A stretch of 64,000 nt of DNA from Phycisphaeraceae bacterium. GTDB taxonomy: Bacteria; Planctomycetota; Phycisphaerae; Phycisphaerales; SM1A02. The translations under genes and the position numbers were made by a program. Positions 8,458 to 17,268 of this stretch are shown piece by piece; position 1 is the stretch's first letter, and every line of letters starts with the position of its first letter. The stretch covers positions 1,364,001 through 1,428,000 of the forward strand of contig CP054178.1 of the NCBI GenBank assembly GCA_015709595.1, in the 5' to 3' direction. Below the pieces are notes generated by a model. That model had not been told where the DNA came from. It ran no database searches and was given only the letters and a program-made list of their open reading frames with translations.

Positions 8458-9303
8458 ATGCCGGTTCGCGACCTGGAGTTCATCTTCCTCGGCACGGGAA
8501 CCAGCGCGGGGGTGCCCATCATCGCCTGCGACTGCGAGGTCTGCCGCTCGCCCGACCCGCGTGACAAGCGCACCCGCTGCGGGGCGTGCCTGCGCTTCAC
8601 CGACGGCAACGGCCAGCCCCGCGTCATCCTCATCGACGCCACGCCCGATCTGCGCGAGCAGGCGCTGCGTCACAAGCTCCACCGCTGCGACGCCATCGTC
8701 TTTACGCACAACCATGTGGACCACACCTTCGGACTGGATGAAGTCCGGCGCTTCAACGCGGTGATGCGCGCCCCCATCGACATCCACGCCGACGGCCACA
8801 CCATGGAGACGCTTCACCGCATCTACCGGCATATCTTCGAGCGCGACCGCAACATCAACGACTCGTTCGTCGCCACGCTTCTGCCTCACCTGATCGACCC
8901 GGCGACGCCCATCATGCTGCACGGGCTGCGCTTCACGCCGCTCAACCTGCTGCATGGGCGGCTGCCGGTGCTGGGATTCCGCATCGAGTCGGTCGATGCG
9001 GCGGATGACGCCGGACACAGGTCGATCCTGCCGCTGGCGTACTGCACGGATGTGTCGGCCATTCCGCCCGAGACCTGGCCGCGCCTCACGGGGTTGCGCA
9101 CGCTGGTGCTGGACATGCTGCGCTACCGCGCCCACGCCACGCACATGACGGTGGACGAGGCGATCGACGCCGCCACGCGCATCGGGGCCGGTCGAACCTA
9201 CTTCACGCACATGACGCACGACATCCGTCACGCCGACCTCGATCCGAAACTGCCCGAGGGGATGTCGCTGGCGTACGACGGGTTGACTCTGCGCGGCGGG
9301 TGA
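8458..9303 (+). CDS. MBL-fold metallo-hydrolase, PhnP-like
   Basis: Cytoplasmic metal-dependent hydrolase of the metallo-beta-lactamase fold, 281 residues. It begins with FLGTGTSAGVP, has a C-x2-C structural site and carries the metal motif HNHVDH (His84, His86, Asp88, His89), a later Asp in LAYCTDVSAIP and a C-terminal TYFTHMTHDI. This pattern is that of PhnP and RNase Z-like phosphodiesterases that act on cyclic phosphates. No phosphonate genes are nearby, so the substrate is open. Confidence 0.85.
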   Translation: MPVRDLEFIFLGTGTSAGVPIIACDCEVCRSPDPRDKRTRCGACLRFTDGNGQPRVILIDATPDLREQALRHKLHRCDAIVFTHNHVDHTFGLDEVRRFNAVMRAPIDIHADGHTMETLHRIYRHIFERDRNINDSFVATLLPHLIDPATPIMLHGLRFTPLNLLHGRLPVLGFRIESVDAADDAGHRSILPLAYCTDVSAIPPETWPRLTGLRTLVLDMLRYRAHATHMTVDEAIDAATRIGAGRTYFTHMTHDIRHADLDPKLPEGMSLAYDGLTLRGG

Positions 9304-9315
9304 CGCCGTGTCCGG

Positions 9316-9466
9316 TGTGCCACGGCCGTCCCGGCCGTGCGAGCGCGAAAAGAGACTCCGACGAAAGAAGCGGTCCTGACGTGAGCCGACCCGCGCGGCG
9401 GATCAGCCGCGATGTCGGACGCAACTGCACGACCGCACGGCTCACAGAGCCGTGGCACACGAAGTC
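9316..9466. repeat. Two type A hairpin repeats between genes
   Basis: Within the 287-nt gap 9304-9590 two inverted repeats are clear: CACGGCCG-tcc-CGGCCGTG (9321-9339) and CACGGCTC-aca-GAGCCGTG (9436-9454). They lie in opposite orientation with respect to the flanking GTGCC/GGCAC bases. Nothing else was seen in this gap. Confidence 0.75.
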
Positions 9467-9590
9467 CCGGCGTCACCCGTTACACGCCCGTTGCGCACGG
9501 CTCGCCTGCGGCTCCGTATGTTCTTTCGCAGGAGCGATCAGCTTCGATCGCCCGCCTGGCTTCATCTGACCATTTCCACGGAGCAGCCGG

Positions 9591-11906
9591 ATGACACGTT
9601 TCGCCCCCTTCCGTCGTTTCCGGACGTTGACTTCCGCCCTGGCTCTCTCGGGGGCGATGCTCGCCGGGCCTGTGGTTGCGGCCCAGTACACCGCCGAACC
9701 GCCCGCGTCGTGGGGCGGCGCCTCGCACGTCATCATGCCGCAGACGCGCAGCTTCGCCATTCACAACCGGCACGGGCGCCGCGCGGCGGTGATCATCGAG
9801 AAGATCGACGCGCTCGTGCGCATCCGCGAGCAGACGGCGGCCACCACGCTCGACATCCGCCTCGTCAACACGTCAAATGCAAGGCAGGAATCCATCCTGC
9901 TGCTGCCCATCCCGGGCGACGCGGCGGTCAGCGACTTCATGTTCGAGGGCCCCGCCGCCGAGCCCACGGTGCAGATTCTCCGCGCCGACGAGGCCCGCCG
10001 CGTCTACGACCAGATCGTCGCCCAGATGCGCGACCCCGCGCTGCTGGAGTTCGCCGGGTACAACCTGATCCGCTCCAGCGTCTTTCCCGTGGAGCCCAAT
10101 GGCACGCAGCGCATCCGGCTGACCTACGAGACGATCCTGGAGGGCGACGGCAATCGCTTCGATTATCTGCTGCCGCGCAGCGAGTCGCTCCTCGCCACCG
10201 TGCCGTGGAACATCACCGTCGATGTGCAGGCGACCACGCCGATCTCGATGGTCTACTCGCCCAGCCATGCGCTGAAGGAAGATCGCCAGAGCGCCCGGCA
10301 TGTGCGGCTCTCGACCACCGCGGAATCCGCCACCGCGCCAGGGGCGTTCCGGCTTTCCTACCTGCTGGAGCGCGACGGCGTGACGGCGACGCTCTTCGCC
10401 TATCCCGACCCCAAGGTCGGGGGCGGGTACTTCCTCCTGCTCGCCGGGCTGCCCGCCACGGTGGACGCCGAGCGGCAGGCCATCAAGCGCGAGGTGACGC
10501 TGGTGCTCGACCGCTCCGGCTCGATGGCCGGGCGCAAGATGGACCAGGTGCGAGCCGCCGCGCTGCAGATCGTCGAGGCCCTCGGCGAGGGCGAGCACTT
10601 CAATATCATCGACTACGCCACCCGCGCCGAGCGATTCGCCGAGCGCCCCGTGGCCCGCACCGCAGCCAATGTGCTGAAGGCCCGCGAGTATCTCGAATCC
10701 CTGCGCCCGATCGGGGGCACGAACATCCATGACGCGCTGGTGGAGGCGCTGCGTCAACCGCCCACGGCCGGCACGCTTCCCATCGTGCTCTTCCTCACCG
10801 ACGGTCTGCCCACGGTGGGGCAGACGTCCGAGGTGCGCATCCGTGAACTGGTGGAGCAGCACAACGAGCACCGTCGCCGCGTGTTCACCTTCGGCGTGGG
10901 CACGGATGTCAACGTGCCGCTGCTGGACCGGCTGGCCGACGTTTCCCGCGCCCGCACCACATACATCCTGCCGGATGAGGACGTGGAGGTGAAGGTCGGG
11001 CAGGTCTTCCGCCGCCTCTACGGGCCGGTGCTGTCGGACCTGTCGCTCACCACGCGCGGCAAGGACGGGCAGCCCTCCACCGCGCTGCTGCGCGAGTTGA
11101 TCCCCGGCGCGCTGCCCGACGTGTTCGAGGGCGACCAGATCGTGCTGCTCGGCCAGTACCGCGAGAACCAGCCGGTCACGTTTGAGCTGGCCGGCAACTT
11201 CCTGGGCCGCCAGCGCACCTTCACGTTCTCATTCAACTTCGACGAGGCGACGACGAAGAACGCCTTCGTGCCGCGGCTGTGGGCGGCGCGCCGCATCGCG
11301 TGGCTGGTGGATGAAATCCGCCAGGCAGGCGCGGCCACACCCGGCACGCCGCTCTCCTCCAACACCGCGATCCTCTCCGACGCCCGCTACAAGGAACTGA
11401 TCGACGAGATCGTTCGGCTCTCCACCGAGTTCGGCATCCTCAGCGAGTACACGGCCTTCCTGGCCACCGAGGGGGCCAACCTGGGCGACTGGGAGAACCT
11501 CGTCGAGGCCTGCCGCTTTGAGCTGGACACCAAGGCCATTCGCACCCGATCGGGTCTGGCCGCGGTGAGCCAGGGACAGAACCTGATCGAGGGCAAGCAG
11601 CAGTTGCAGCTGAAGGCCGACAACCGCTACTGGAACGCCCAGATGGAGAGCGTGACCATCACCACCTGCCAGCAGATGAACGACAAGGCGTTCTTCAAGC
11701 GCGGGCAGACCTGGGTGGACGCGCAGATCGTGGCCAGCCGCGGCGCCATCGAGCCGCAGCGCACCGTCGAGTTCGGCAGCGACGAGCACTTCGACATCGT
11801 GCGCGACCTGATCGCGCAGAACCGCCAGGGATGCGCCTCGCTGGATGGCGACATCCTGCTGCACCACAACGGCCAGATCGTGCTGATTCGCCGCACCGAC
11901 AACTGA
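9591..11906 (+). CDS. Exported VIT and von Willebrand A domain protein
   Basis: Predicted secreted 771-residue protein with an Arg-rich signal peptide (cleavage near PVVAAQ). Residues about 50-210 resemble the VIT domain of inter-alpha-trypsin inhibitor heavy chains, and the region around residue 300 holds a vWA domain with the MIDAS motif DRSGSM and LFLTDGLPT. The C-terminal 250 residues are not assigned and include several cysteine-poor helical segments. It is followed after 51 nt by a second vWA protein and is likely co-transcribed with it. VIT/vWA proteins are abundant in planctomycetes; ligand and role are unknown. Confidence 0.87.
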   Translation: MTRFAPFRRFRTLTSALALSGAMLAGPVVAAQYTAEPPASWGGASHVIMPQTRSFAIHNRHGRRAAVIIEKIDALVRIREQTAATTLDIRLVNTSNARQESILLLPIPGDAAVSDFMFEGPAAEPTVQILRADEARRVYDQIVAQMRDPALLEFAGYNLIRSSVFPVEPNGTQRIRLTYETILEGDGNRFDYLLPRSESLLATVPWNITVDVQATTPISMVYSPSHALKEDRQSARHVRLSTTAESATAPGAFRLSYLLERDGVTATLFAYPDPKVGGGYFLLLAGLPATVDAERQAIKREVTLVLDRSGSMAGRKMDQVRAAALQIVEALGEGEHFNIIDYATRAERFAERPVARTAANVLKAREYLESLRPIGGTNIHDALVEALRQPPTAGTLPIVLFLTDGLPTVGQTSEVRIRELVEQHNEHRRRVFTFGVGTDVNVPLLDRLADVSRARTTYILPDEDVEVKVGQVFRRLYGPVLSDLSLTTRGKDGQPSTALLRELIPGALPDVFEGDQIVLLGQYRENQPVTFELAGNFLGRQRTFTFSFNFDEATTKNAFVPRLWAARRIAWLVDEIRQAGAATPGTPLSSNTAILSDARYKELIDEIVRLSTEFGILSEYTAFLATEGANLGDWENLVEACRFELDTKAIRTRSGLAAVSQGQNLIEGKQQLQLKADNRYWNAQMESVTITTCQQMNDKAFFKRGQTWVDAQIVASRGAIEPQRTVEFGSDEHFDIVRDLIAQNRQGCASLDGDILLHHNGQIVLIRRTDN

Positions 11907-11957
11907 CCATCAAGAACCAACAACCGATCACCGACAACCCACTCCAAGGAACTCCCC

Positions 11958-13817
11958 ATGTCACGCACCCTTCTCACCACGTCGCTCTTCGCCGGCATTC
12001 TCTCGCTCGGCTGCCCCACCTTCGTCCATACGCAGGAATCGGTTCGCGTGCGCGAGAAGGAGCGGGCCGGCGACGACGCCCTCAGGCAGCGCGTCGTGGA
12101 GCTGGCGATCTGCCTCGACACCAGCGGCTCGATGGACGGACTGATCGACGCGGCGCGGCAGAAACTCTGGTCGATCGTCAATGACCTGGCCCTGGCCACC
12201 CCCGCGCCGAAACTCCGCGTGGCCCTGATCACCTACGGCAACACGGGCCACCCGGCGGAGAACGGCTGGGTTCACGTGCAGACCGGCTTCACTGAAGACC
12301 TCGACAAGGTGTCGGAGCTGCTCTTCGGGCTCACCACCAACGGCGGCGATGAGTACGTGGGCCGCGTGGTGCAGACCGCGGTGCAGGAACTGGACTGGAA
12401 CCCCTCGGACGACGCCCTCAAGATCATCTTCGTGGCCGGCAACGAGTCGGCGGACCAGGATCCCAAGGCGTCCTTCCGCGACCAGTGCCGCGCCGCCATC
12501 GCCAGGGGCATCATGGTCAACCCCATCTACTGCGTGTACGGCAGCGATGCGCCGGATGTGGCTTCCGGCTGGCGCGAGATCGCCTCGCTGGCGGACGGCC
12601 AGTACGCCGCCATCGACCAGCAGAACGGCACGGTGGTGATCGAGACGCCCTACGACGCGGCGCTCTCCATGCTCTCTTCCGCCGTCAACGCCACGTACAT
12701 TCCCTTCGGCGCCCAGGGGCAGGCGGGCTGGGCCAACCAGATGCGCCAGGACGCCAACGCCCAGACGCTCAACACCGAAGCCGCCGCCCAGCGCGCCCAG
12801 ACCAAGGGCGGCGCCATGTACCACTGCTCGTGGGATCTGGTGGACGCCTGCAGCAGGCAGGAGATCAAGCTCGCCGAGGTGAAGGACGAGGATCTGCCCG
12901 TCAATATGCGCGCCATGACCGCTGGGCAGCGTCAGGCGTACCTCGACGAGATGCAGACCGCCCGCGCCGCCATCCAGAAGCAGATCACCGACCTGACCAC
13001 GCAGCGCCAGGCATGGGTGACCGAGTGGCAGAAGCGCCAGGCGGTGGACGAGAGCAGGAGCTTCGACTTCGCGGTGCGCAACATCGTGCGCGAGCAGGCG
13101 GCGGCCCGCGGGTTCTCCTTCAAGTCCGATGCCGCCGAGCCGAAGACGGAGCCCGGCGAGCCGATGAAGCCGGTGGACCTGGGCTCGGCGCACCTGTTCG
13201 TCAAGATCGCCGGACGGTGGATCGACACCGTTCACGCCAACGAGTTCATGCAGCTGGAGCGTGACGGCAAGGCGGGCGAGATCAAGCCCATCGAACGCGG
13301 CACCCCCGAGTACGACGCCGTGCTCAAGCAGCTGCCCCAGACGCATCAGGCCGCCGCGACCGCACTGGACGCGGAAGCAGTGGTGCGCGTGGGCGAGACG
13401 TGGCATCGGTTGGCGCCGGCGGCGAAACAGCAGGACGAGGCCGCCACGACCGCTGGACGCGTGGCGGCGATCCAGCCGACCTCGACATCAACTGACATTC
13501 GCATGTCAACCGACATCGCCGACCCCGCCGCGCGAGCGGACGTGGAGAAACGCTTCGTCGCGGTGGACGGCGTGTGGGTGGACAAGCGCCTCGCCGATCA
13601 GTACCGCGCCGACCCGCGTCATGCCCAGCGGGAGTACGGGATGGGGTATCCCGTGATGGCCATCTACCTCGATCCCGCGTTCGAGACGGCGTTGAGAACG
13701 CTGGATGCGGAGTACGCCGCGGTCATCCGCAAGGCGTTCGCACACGTCTCCGGCAACGTCATCGTGATCGCGATCGTCGATGGCAAGCCGGTCGCCTTCG
13801 TCGATCTGCGGTGCTGA
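11958..13817 (+). CDS. Exported von Willebrand A domain protein
   Basis: A 619-residue protein with a weak signal peptide (ending near THTQ). Its N-terminal third is a vWA domain with MIDAS motif DTSGSM and a second metal-binding region TNGGDEYVG. The middle contains a long helical segment (about residues 330-380) with many Gln and Arg and a likely coiled coil. The C-terminal 60 residues (YDPAFETALRTLDAEYA) are unassigned. It shares the operon with the VIT/vWA protein upstream, and both may sense or bind the same partner. No function can be named from sequence. Confidence 0.83.
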   Translation: MSRTLLTTSLFAGILSLGCPTFVHTQESVRVREKERAGDDALRQRVVELAICLDTSGSMDGLIDAARQKLWSIVNDLALATPAPKLRVALITYGNTGHPAENGWVHVQTGFTEDLDKVSELLFGLTTNGGDEYVGRVVQTAVQELDWNPSDDALKIIFVAGNESADQDPKASFRDQCRAAIARGIMVNPIYCVYGSDAPDVASGWREIASLADGQYAAIDQQNGTVVIETPYDAALSMLSSAVNATYIPFGAQGQAGWANQMRQDANAQTLNTEAAAQRAQTKGGAMYHCSWDLVDACSRQEIKLAEVKDEDLPVNMRAMTAGQRQAYLDEMQTARAAIQKQITDLTTQRQAWVTEWQKRQAVDESRSFDFAVRNIVREQAAARGFSFKSDAAEPKTEPGEPMKPVDLGSAHLFVKIAGRWIDTVHANEFMQLERDGKAGEIKPIERGTPEYDAVLKQLPQTHQAAATALDAEAVVRVGETWHRLAPAAKQQDEAATTAGRVAAIQPTSTSTDIRMSTDIADPAARADVEKRFVAVDGVWVDKRLADQYRADPRHAQREYGMGYPVMAIYLDPAFETALRTLDAEYAAVIRKAFAHVSGNVIVIAIVDGKPVAFVDLRC

Positions 13818-13973
13818 CACGCCGGGTTCTCCCTGCGCGTCCGTGGTGTGCTCCTTCCATCGGGCGGCGCGGCGTGAACCGTCGCGCCGCCCGGCTTCAC
13901 GTACACTTGAGAGGCCGTCACCCGTCAGCACGTGGTGCTCGGAACTCGGAACTCCATCAGCCCTTCTCCCCCC

Positions 13974-14705
13974 ATGCCTCCCCGCCAGACCATTCTCGTC
14001 GTTGAGGATGACGCCCCGATCCGGCGCGGGCTGGTGGACGCCCTCACCTTCGCGGGCTATCGCGTGCAGGAATGCGCGGACGGCGCCAGGGCCGTGGACG
14101 CCGCGGTGGAAGGCGGACCGGACCTGGTGCTGCTGGACGTGCTGCTGCCGGGGCGCACCGGCTTCGAGATTCTCGGCGACCTGCGCCGCATCGACCCCAC
14201 GCTGCCGGTCATCATGGTGACGGCCAAGGGATCGGAGCATGACCGCGTGCAGGGGCTGTCCGGCGGGGCGGATGACTACGTGGTCAAGCCCTTCAGTCCG
14301 CGCGAACTGCTGGCCCGCATCGAGGCGGTGCTGCGCCGATCGCCCGAGCGCGGCACGGATGTGAGCCGCCTGCGACTCAACGGACGGTCCATTGATCTCA
14401 ACCGGCGCGAGGTCGCCCTGCCCGGGGGCGAGCGGCGTCAACTTTCCGAGCGCGAGGCGTCCATCCTGCGCTATCTCGCGGTTCACCGCACGCGGGCCGT
14501 CGATCGTGACGAACTGCTTCACCGCGTCTGGGGCCTGGACCCGCGCGGTCTGGCCACCCGCACGGTGGACATGCACGTCGCCCGCCTGCGCGAGAAGGTG
14601 GACGACGGCGAGGGCGAGGCGTTCATCCTCACCGTGCGAGCCAAGGGCTACATGCTCGCCGAGGGCGTGGAGGTTCAGGTCGCCGCCCGTGGAGGAACGC
14701 CGTGA
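13974..14705 (+). CDS. OmpR/PhoB-family response regulator
   Basis: DNA-binding response regulator, 243 residues. The receiver domain has the acidic pair VEDD, the phospho-acceptor Asp in LVLLDVLLPG and the conserved Lys in VVKPF. The C-terminal winged helix ends in the typical RTVDMHVARLREKV and VRAKGYML. It is directly upstream of, and overlaps by GTGA, a histidine kinase gene, so the two form a cognate pair. The inducing signal is unknown. Confidence 0.93.
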   Translation: MPPRQTILVVEDDAPIRRGLVDALTFAGYRVQECADGARAVDAAVEGGPDLVLLDVLLPGRTGFEILGDLRRIDPTLPVIMVTAKGSEHDRVQGLSGGADDYVVKPFSPRELLARIEAVLRRSPERGTDVSRLRLNGRSIDLNRREVALPGGERRQLSEREASILRYLAVHRTRAVDRDELLHRVWGLDPRGLATRTVDMHVARLREKVDDGEGEAFILTVRAKGYMLAEGVEVQVAARGGTP

Positions 14706-16669
14706 CGCGGGCGCGAGGCACGCCCCGCACCGGCCGACGCTGGTGGATCGTCTACGCCCTGTGCGTGGCGCTCCTGCTGAGCGCAATGGCCGGCGTCTCG
14801 CTGCTGGTGCTGCGCATCGAGCGTCAGGCGACGCTCGCCGGGGCCGAGGCGGATCGCCAGGCGGTGCTGCGCCTGGCCCTGTGGCGCATGGACTCGTGGC
14901 TTTCGCCGCGCCTGGGGCGCGAGGCGGCAAGGCCCTACTTCGAGTACCTGGCGTTCTACTCCAACGACACCGCGTACACGCGGTATCTGAGCGAGATTCC
15001 GCCTGGCGACGTGCTCACGCCCTCGCCGCTGCTTTCGTTCGAGAGCGACTACATCCTGCTGCACTTCCAGATCGCCCCGGACGGTGGCGTGACGTCGCCC
15101 CAGGTGCCCACGGGCAACGAATTGGACCTGTGGCAATCGAAGAACGACTCCGATGCGCTGCTGGCGAAGTCGGGACTGCTCGAACGGGTGCGCGGACTGG
15201 TGCAGGCCAACGACGTGTTCATCGCCTGCCGCGTGCAGGAGTCATTCGTCACCTCGGCCGCGCCGCCCATTCCACCGGCGCCGCCCGGAGCGCCGGGGGC
15301 GGAGACGGGCGCGTACTGGTCGCTTCCCCCGCAGCAGCGCGGCCAGCAGCAGGTGCAGCAGGCGCTCAACCAGGCCGAGTTTCAGAAGCGCAGTGAAGCC
15401 AGCCAGCGGGCCCGGCAGCTGGAGGAGCCCTCGCAGGTCGGGCTGAGCAACCTGCAGTGGCTGGATCAGCAGCGCGGATCGATCAACGCCTCAACGGACG
15501 ACGCGATCTCCATCGGCCCGCTGGTGGCGGTGTGGGCTCAGCGCGCGGCGACAACGGGCGAGGCGCTCCCCGGGTCCGTCGAGCCGGAGTTGTTGTTCAT
15601 GCGCCGCGTCACGGTGAATGGGACGGACCTGTTCCAGGGCTTTCTCGCCGACTGGCCCCGCATCCGTGCGGCGTTGATCGAGGAAGCCAGCGACCTGGTG
15701 CCGGGCATCGGGCTGACGCCGGTGCTCGAACCGTCGCACGATTCCGCGACGGGCGTCCGCGGCGCCGCGGAGAGCGCCAGCACTCCGTGGATGCTGGCCT
15801 CGATTCCCGCGGTGGTGGAAGCCCCGCCCGCGCCGTCCGTGTCGTCGCCGCTGCTCTCGCCGGCACGGGGCACGCTGGCGCTGGCGTGGGCGGCGGTGCT
15901 GCTCGCCGCGCTGGCCGCGGGGTTGACGCTGCGCTCGGTCATCGACTTCGGCGCCCGCCGGAGCCGCTTCGCCTCGGCGGTGACGCACGAACTGCGCACG
16001 CCCCTGACCACCTTCCGCATGTACTCGGAAATGCTCGCGGAAGGCATGGTGAACGACCCCGCCCGCCAGGCCGAGTATCACCGCACGCTGCGGGACGAAT
16101 CCGCCCGTCTGGCGGGGCTGGTCGAGAACGTGCTGGCCTACGCCCAGGTGGAGGACGGTCGAGCCGACCGTCGGCTGGAGACGCTCACCCTTCACTCGTT
16201 GATCGATCGGCATCGCTCCGCGCTGGAGCGCCGGGCCCTCGAGTGCGGCGCCACGCTCATGGTGTCGATCGAAGGATCGTCGGATTCCACCTCGGAAGCC
16301 CGCACGTTCGCGACCGATGCCGACGCGATCGGGCAGATCCTCGTCAACCTGGTGGACAACGCCTGCAAGTACGGCCTCACGGCGGATGCCGCGGCGATCA
16401 TCACTCTGACCGCCCGACTGGAGAGCCAGCGACTCGTGATCTCGGTGCGCGACCACGGCCGGGGGGTCCACCCCGGCATGGCCAGGCGAATCTTCGAGCC
16501 GTTCGACCGCGGCGCCATCGAACCCGGCGCCCCGACGCCGGGCGTCGGGCTGGGGCTGGCGCTCTCGCGCGAACTGGCCCACGCGCTGGGCGGACGTCTG
16601 ACGCTTGAACCAACGCCCGATGGAGGGCGTGGAGCGCTCTTCCGGCTGACCGTGCCCGTGGTCGGGTAA
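14702..16669 (+). CDS. Membrane sensor histidine kinase
   Basis: A 655-residue kinase that starts with GTG overlapping the response regulator stop. Transmembrane helices lie at about residues 16-37 and 390-415 and flank an extracytoplasmic sensor region of about 350 residues that includes a Pro/Ala-rich linker and a Gln-rich stretch. The HisKA box is FASAVTHELRTPLTTF; the ATPase has LVNLVDNACKYG (N box), DHGRGV (G1) and GVGLGLALSRELA (G2). The sensor does not resemble a named input domain. Confidence 0.92.
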   Translation: MTRARGTPRTGRRWWIVYALCVALLLSAMAGVSLLVLRIERQATLAGAEADRQAVLRLALWRMDSWLSPRLGREAARPYFEYLAFYSNDTAYTRYLSEIPPGDVLTPSPLLSFESDYILLHFQIAPDGGVTSPQVPTGNELDLWQSKNDSDALLAKSGLLERVRGLVQANDVFIACRVQESFVTSAAPPIPPAPPGAPGAETGAYWSLPPQQRGQQQVQQALNQAEFQKRSEASQRARQLEEPSQVGLSNLQWLDQQRGSINASTDDAISIGPLVAVWAQRAATTGEALPGSVEPELLFMRRVTVNGTDLFQGFLADWPRIRAALIEEASDLVPGIGLTPVLEPSHDSATGVRGAAESASTPWMLASIPAVVEAPPAPSVSSPLLSPARGTLALAWAAVLLAALAAGLTLRSVIDFGARRSRFASAVTHELRTPLTTFRMYSEMLAEGMVNDPARQAEYHRTLRDESARLAGLVENVLAYAQVEDGRADRRLETLTLHSLIDRHRSALERRALECGATLMVSIEGSSDSTSEARTFATDADAIGQILVNLVDNACKYGLTADAAAIITLTARLESQRLVISVRDHGRGVHPGMARRIFEPFDRGAIEPGAPTPGVGLGLALSRELAHALGGRLTLEPTPDGGRGALFRLTVPVVG

Positions 16670-16680
16670 CGCGGGTCGGA

Positions 16681-17268
16681 TCAGTTCTCTTCCGAAATCG
16701 ACCCCGTCATGGGGGCGATGACGAGGGTCAGCGTCCGATTGTCCACGGTCAGGGTGATGCGCGGCGAGGCGCTGAAGTCCACCAGCCCGCCCGAGGCGTC
16801 GAAGGCCACGGTCTCGCCCGGCATGTTCTGCACGCTCACGCCGATGTCGCCCACCGACGCGGCGCGGCCCTGCCCGAAGGTCACGTCATAGGGCTGATTT
16901 GTCCCCGGTCGATTCAGGGGCGCGTCCGGCGCGCTGGCGTAGGCCAGCCAGTAGCGCGACTTCGCCGCGTCGAACCGCACGACGACGGGATTGTCCGGAT
17001 GGCTGATCGAAAGCACCTGGGCGTACTCGACATCGGAAATCAGAATGCTCGCGGCCCCGCGGAGACGGAGCACGGCGTCGTCCGTGAGTCGAGGCAGCAC
17101 CACGGCGGCGGTGACGGCGATGATCGCCACCACGACCAGCACCTCCACCAGCGTGAAGGCCCGGCGATGGGCGAGCGTCATGATGGCTGCGTAGCGCGTT
17201 GTCACGGAAGAGGGTCCTGAATCCGATCCGCGGGCGTGGGAAGGCGCTGGTCGATCGCTCCCGGACAT
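16681..17268 (-). CDS. Prepilin-type pseudopilin, GspH-like
   Basis: Minor pseudopilin of a type II secretion or type IV pilus system. The prepilin motif is HRRA-FTLVEVLVVVAIIAV, so the peptidase would cut before Phe, and the mature N-terminus is one hydrophobic helix that anchors it in the inner membrane until assembly. It is the last gene of a four-gene pseudopilin operon. The start at 17268 overlaps the upstream stop as TGATG, which supports coupling, but would give a leader of about 39 residues; the ATG at 17181 gives a short, more typical leader. Confidence 0.8.
   Translation of the reverse strand: MSGSDRPAPSHARGSDSGPSSVTTRYAAIMTLAHRRAFTLVEVLVVVAIIAVTAAVVLPRLTDDAVLRLRGAASILISDVEYAQVLSISHPDNPVVVRFDAAKSRYWLAYASAPDAPLNRPGTNQPYDVTFGQGRAASVGDIGVSVQNMPGETVAFDASGGLVDFSASPRITLTVDNRTLTLVIAPMTGSISEEN

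Noticed and set aside
7948-9231. A 427-residue minus-strand frame
   Set aside because: Its first two thirds are antisense to the MBL hydrolase gene; only the C-terminal part, the PEGA lipoprotein, is real.
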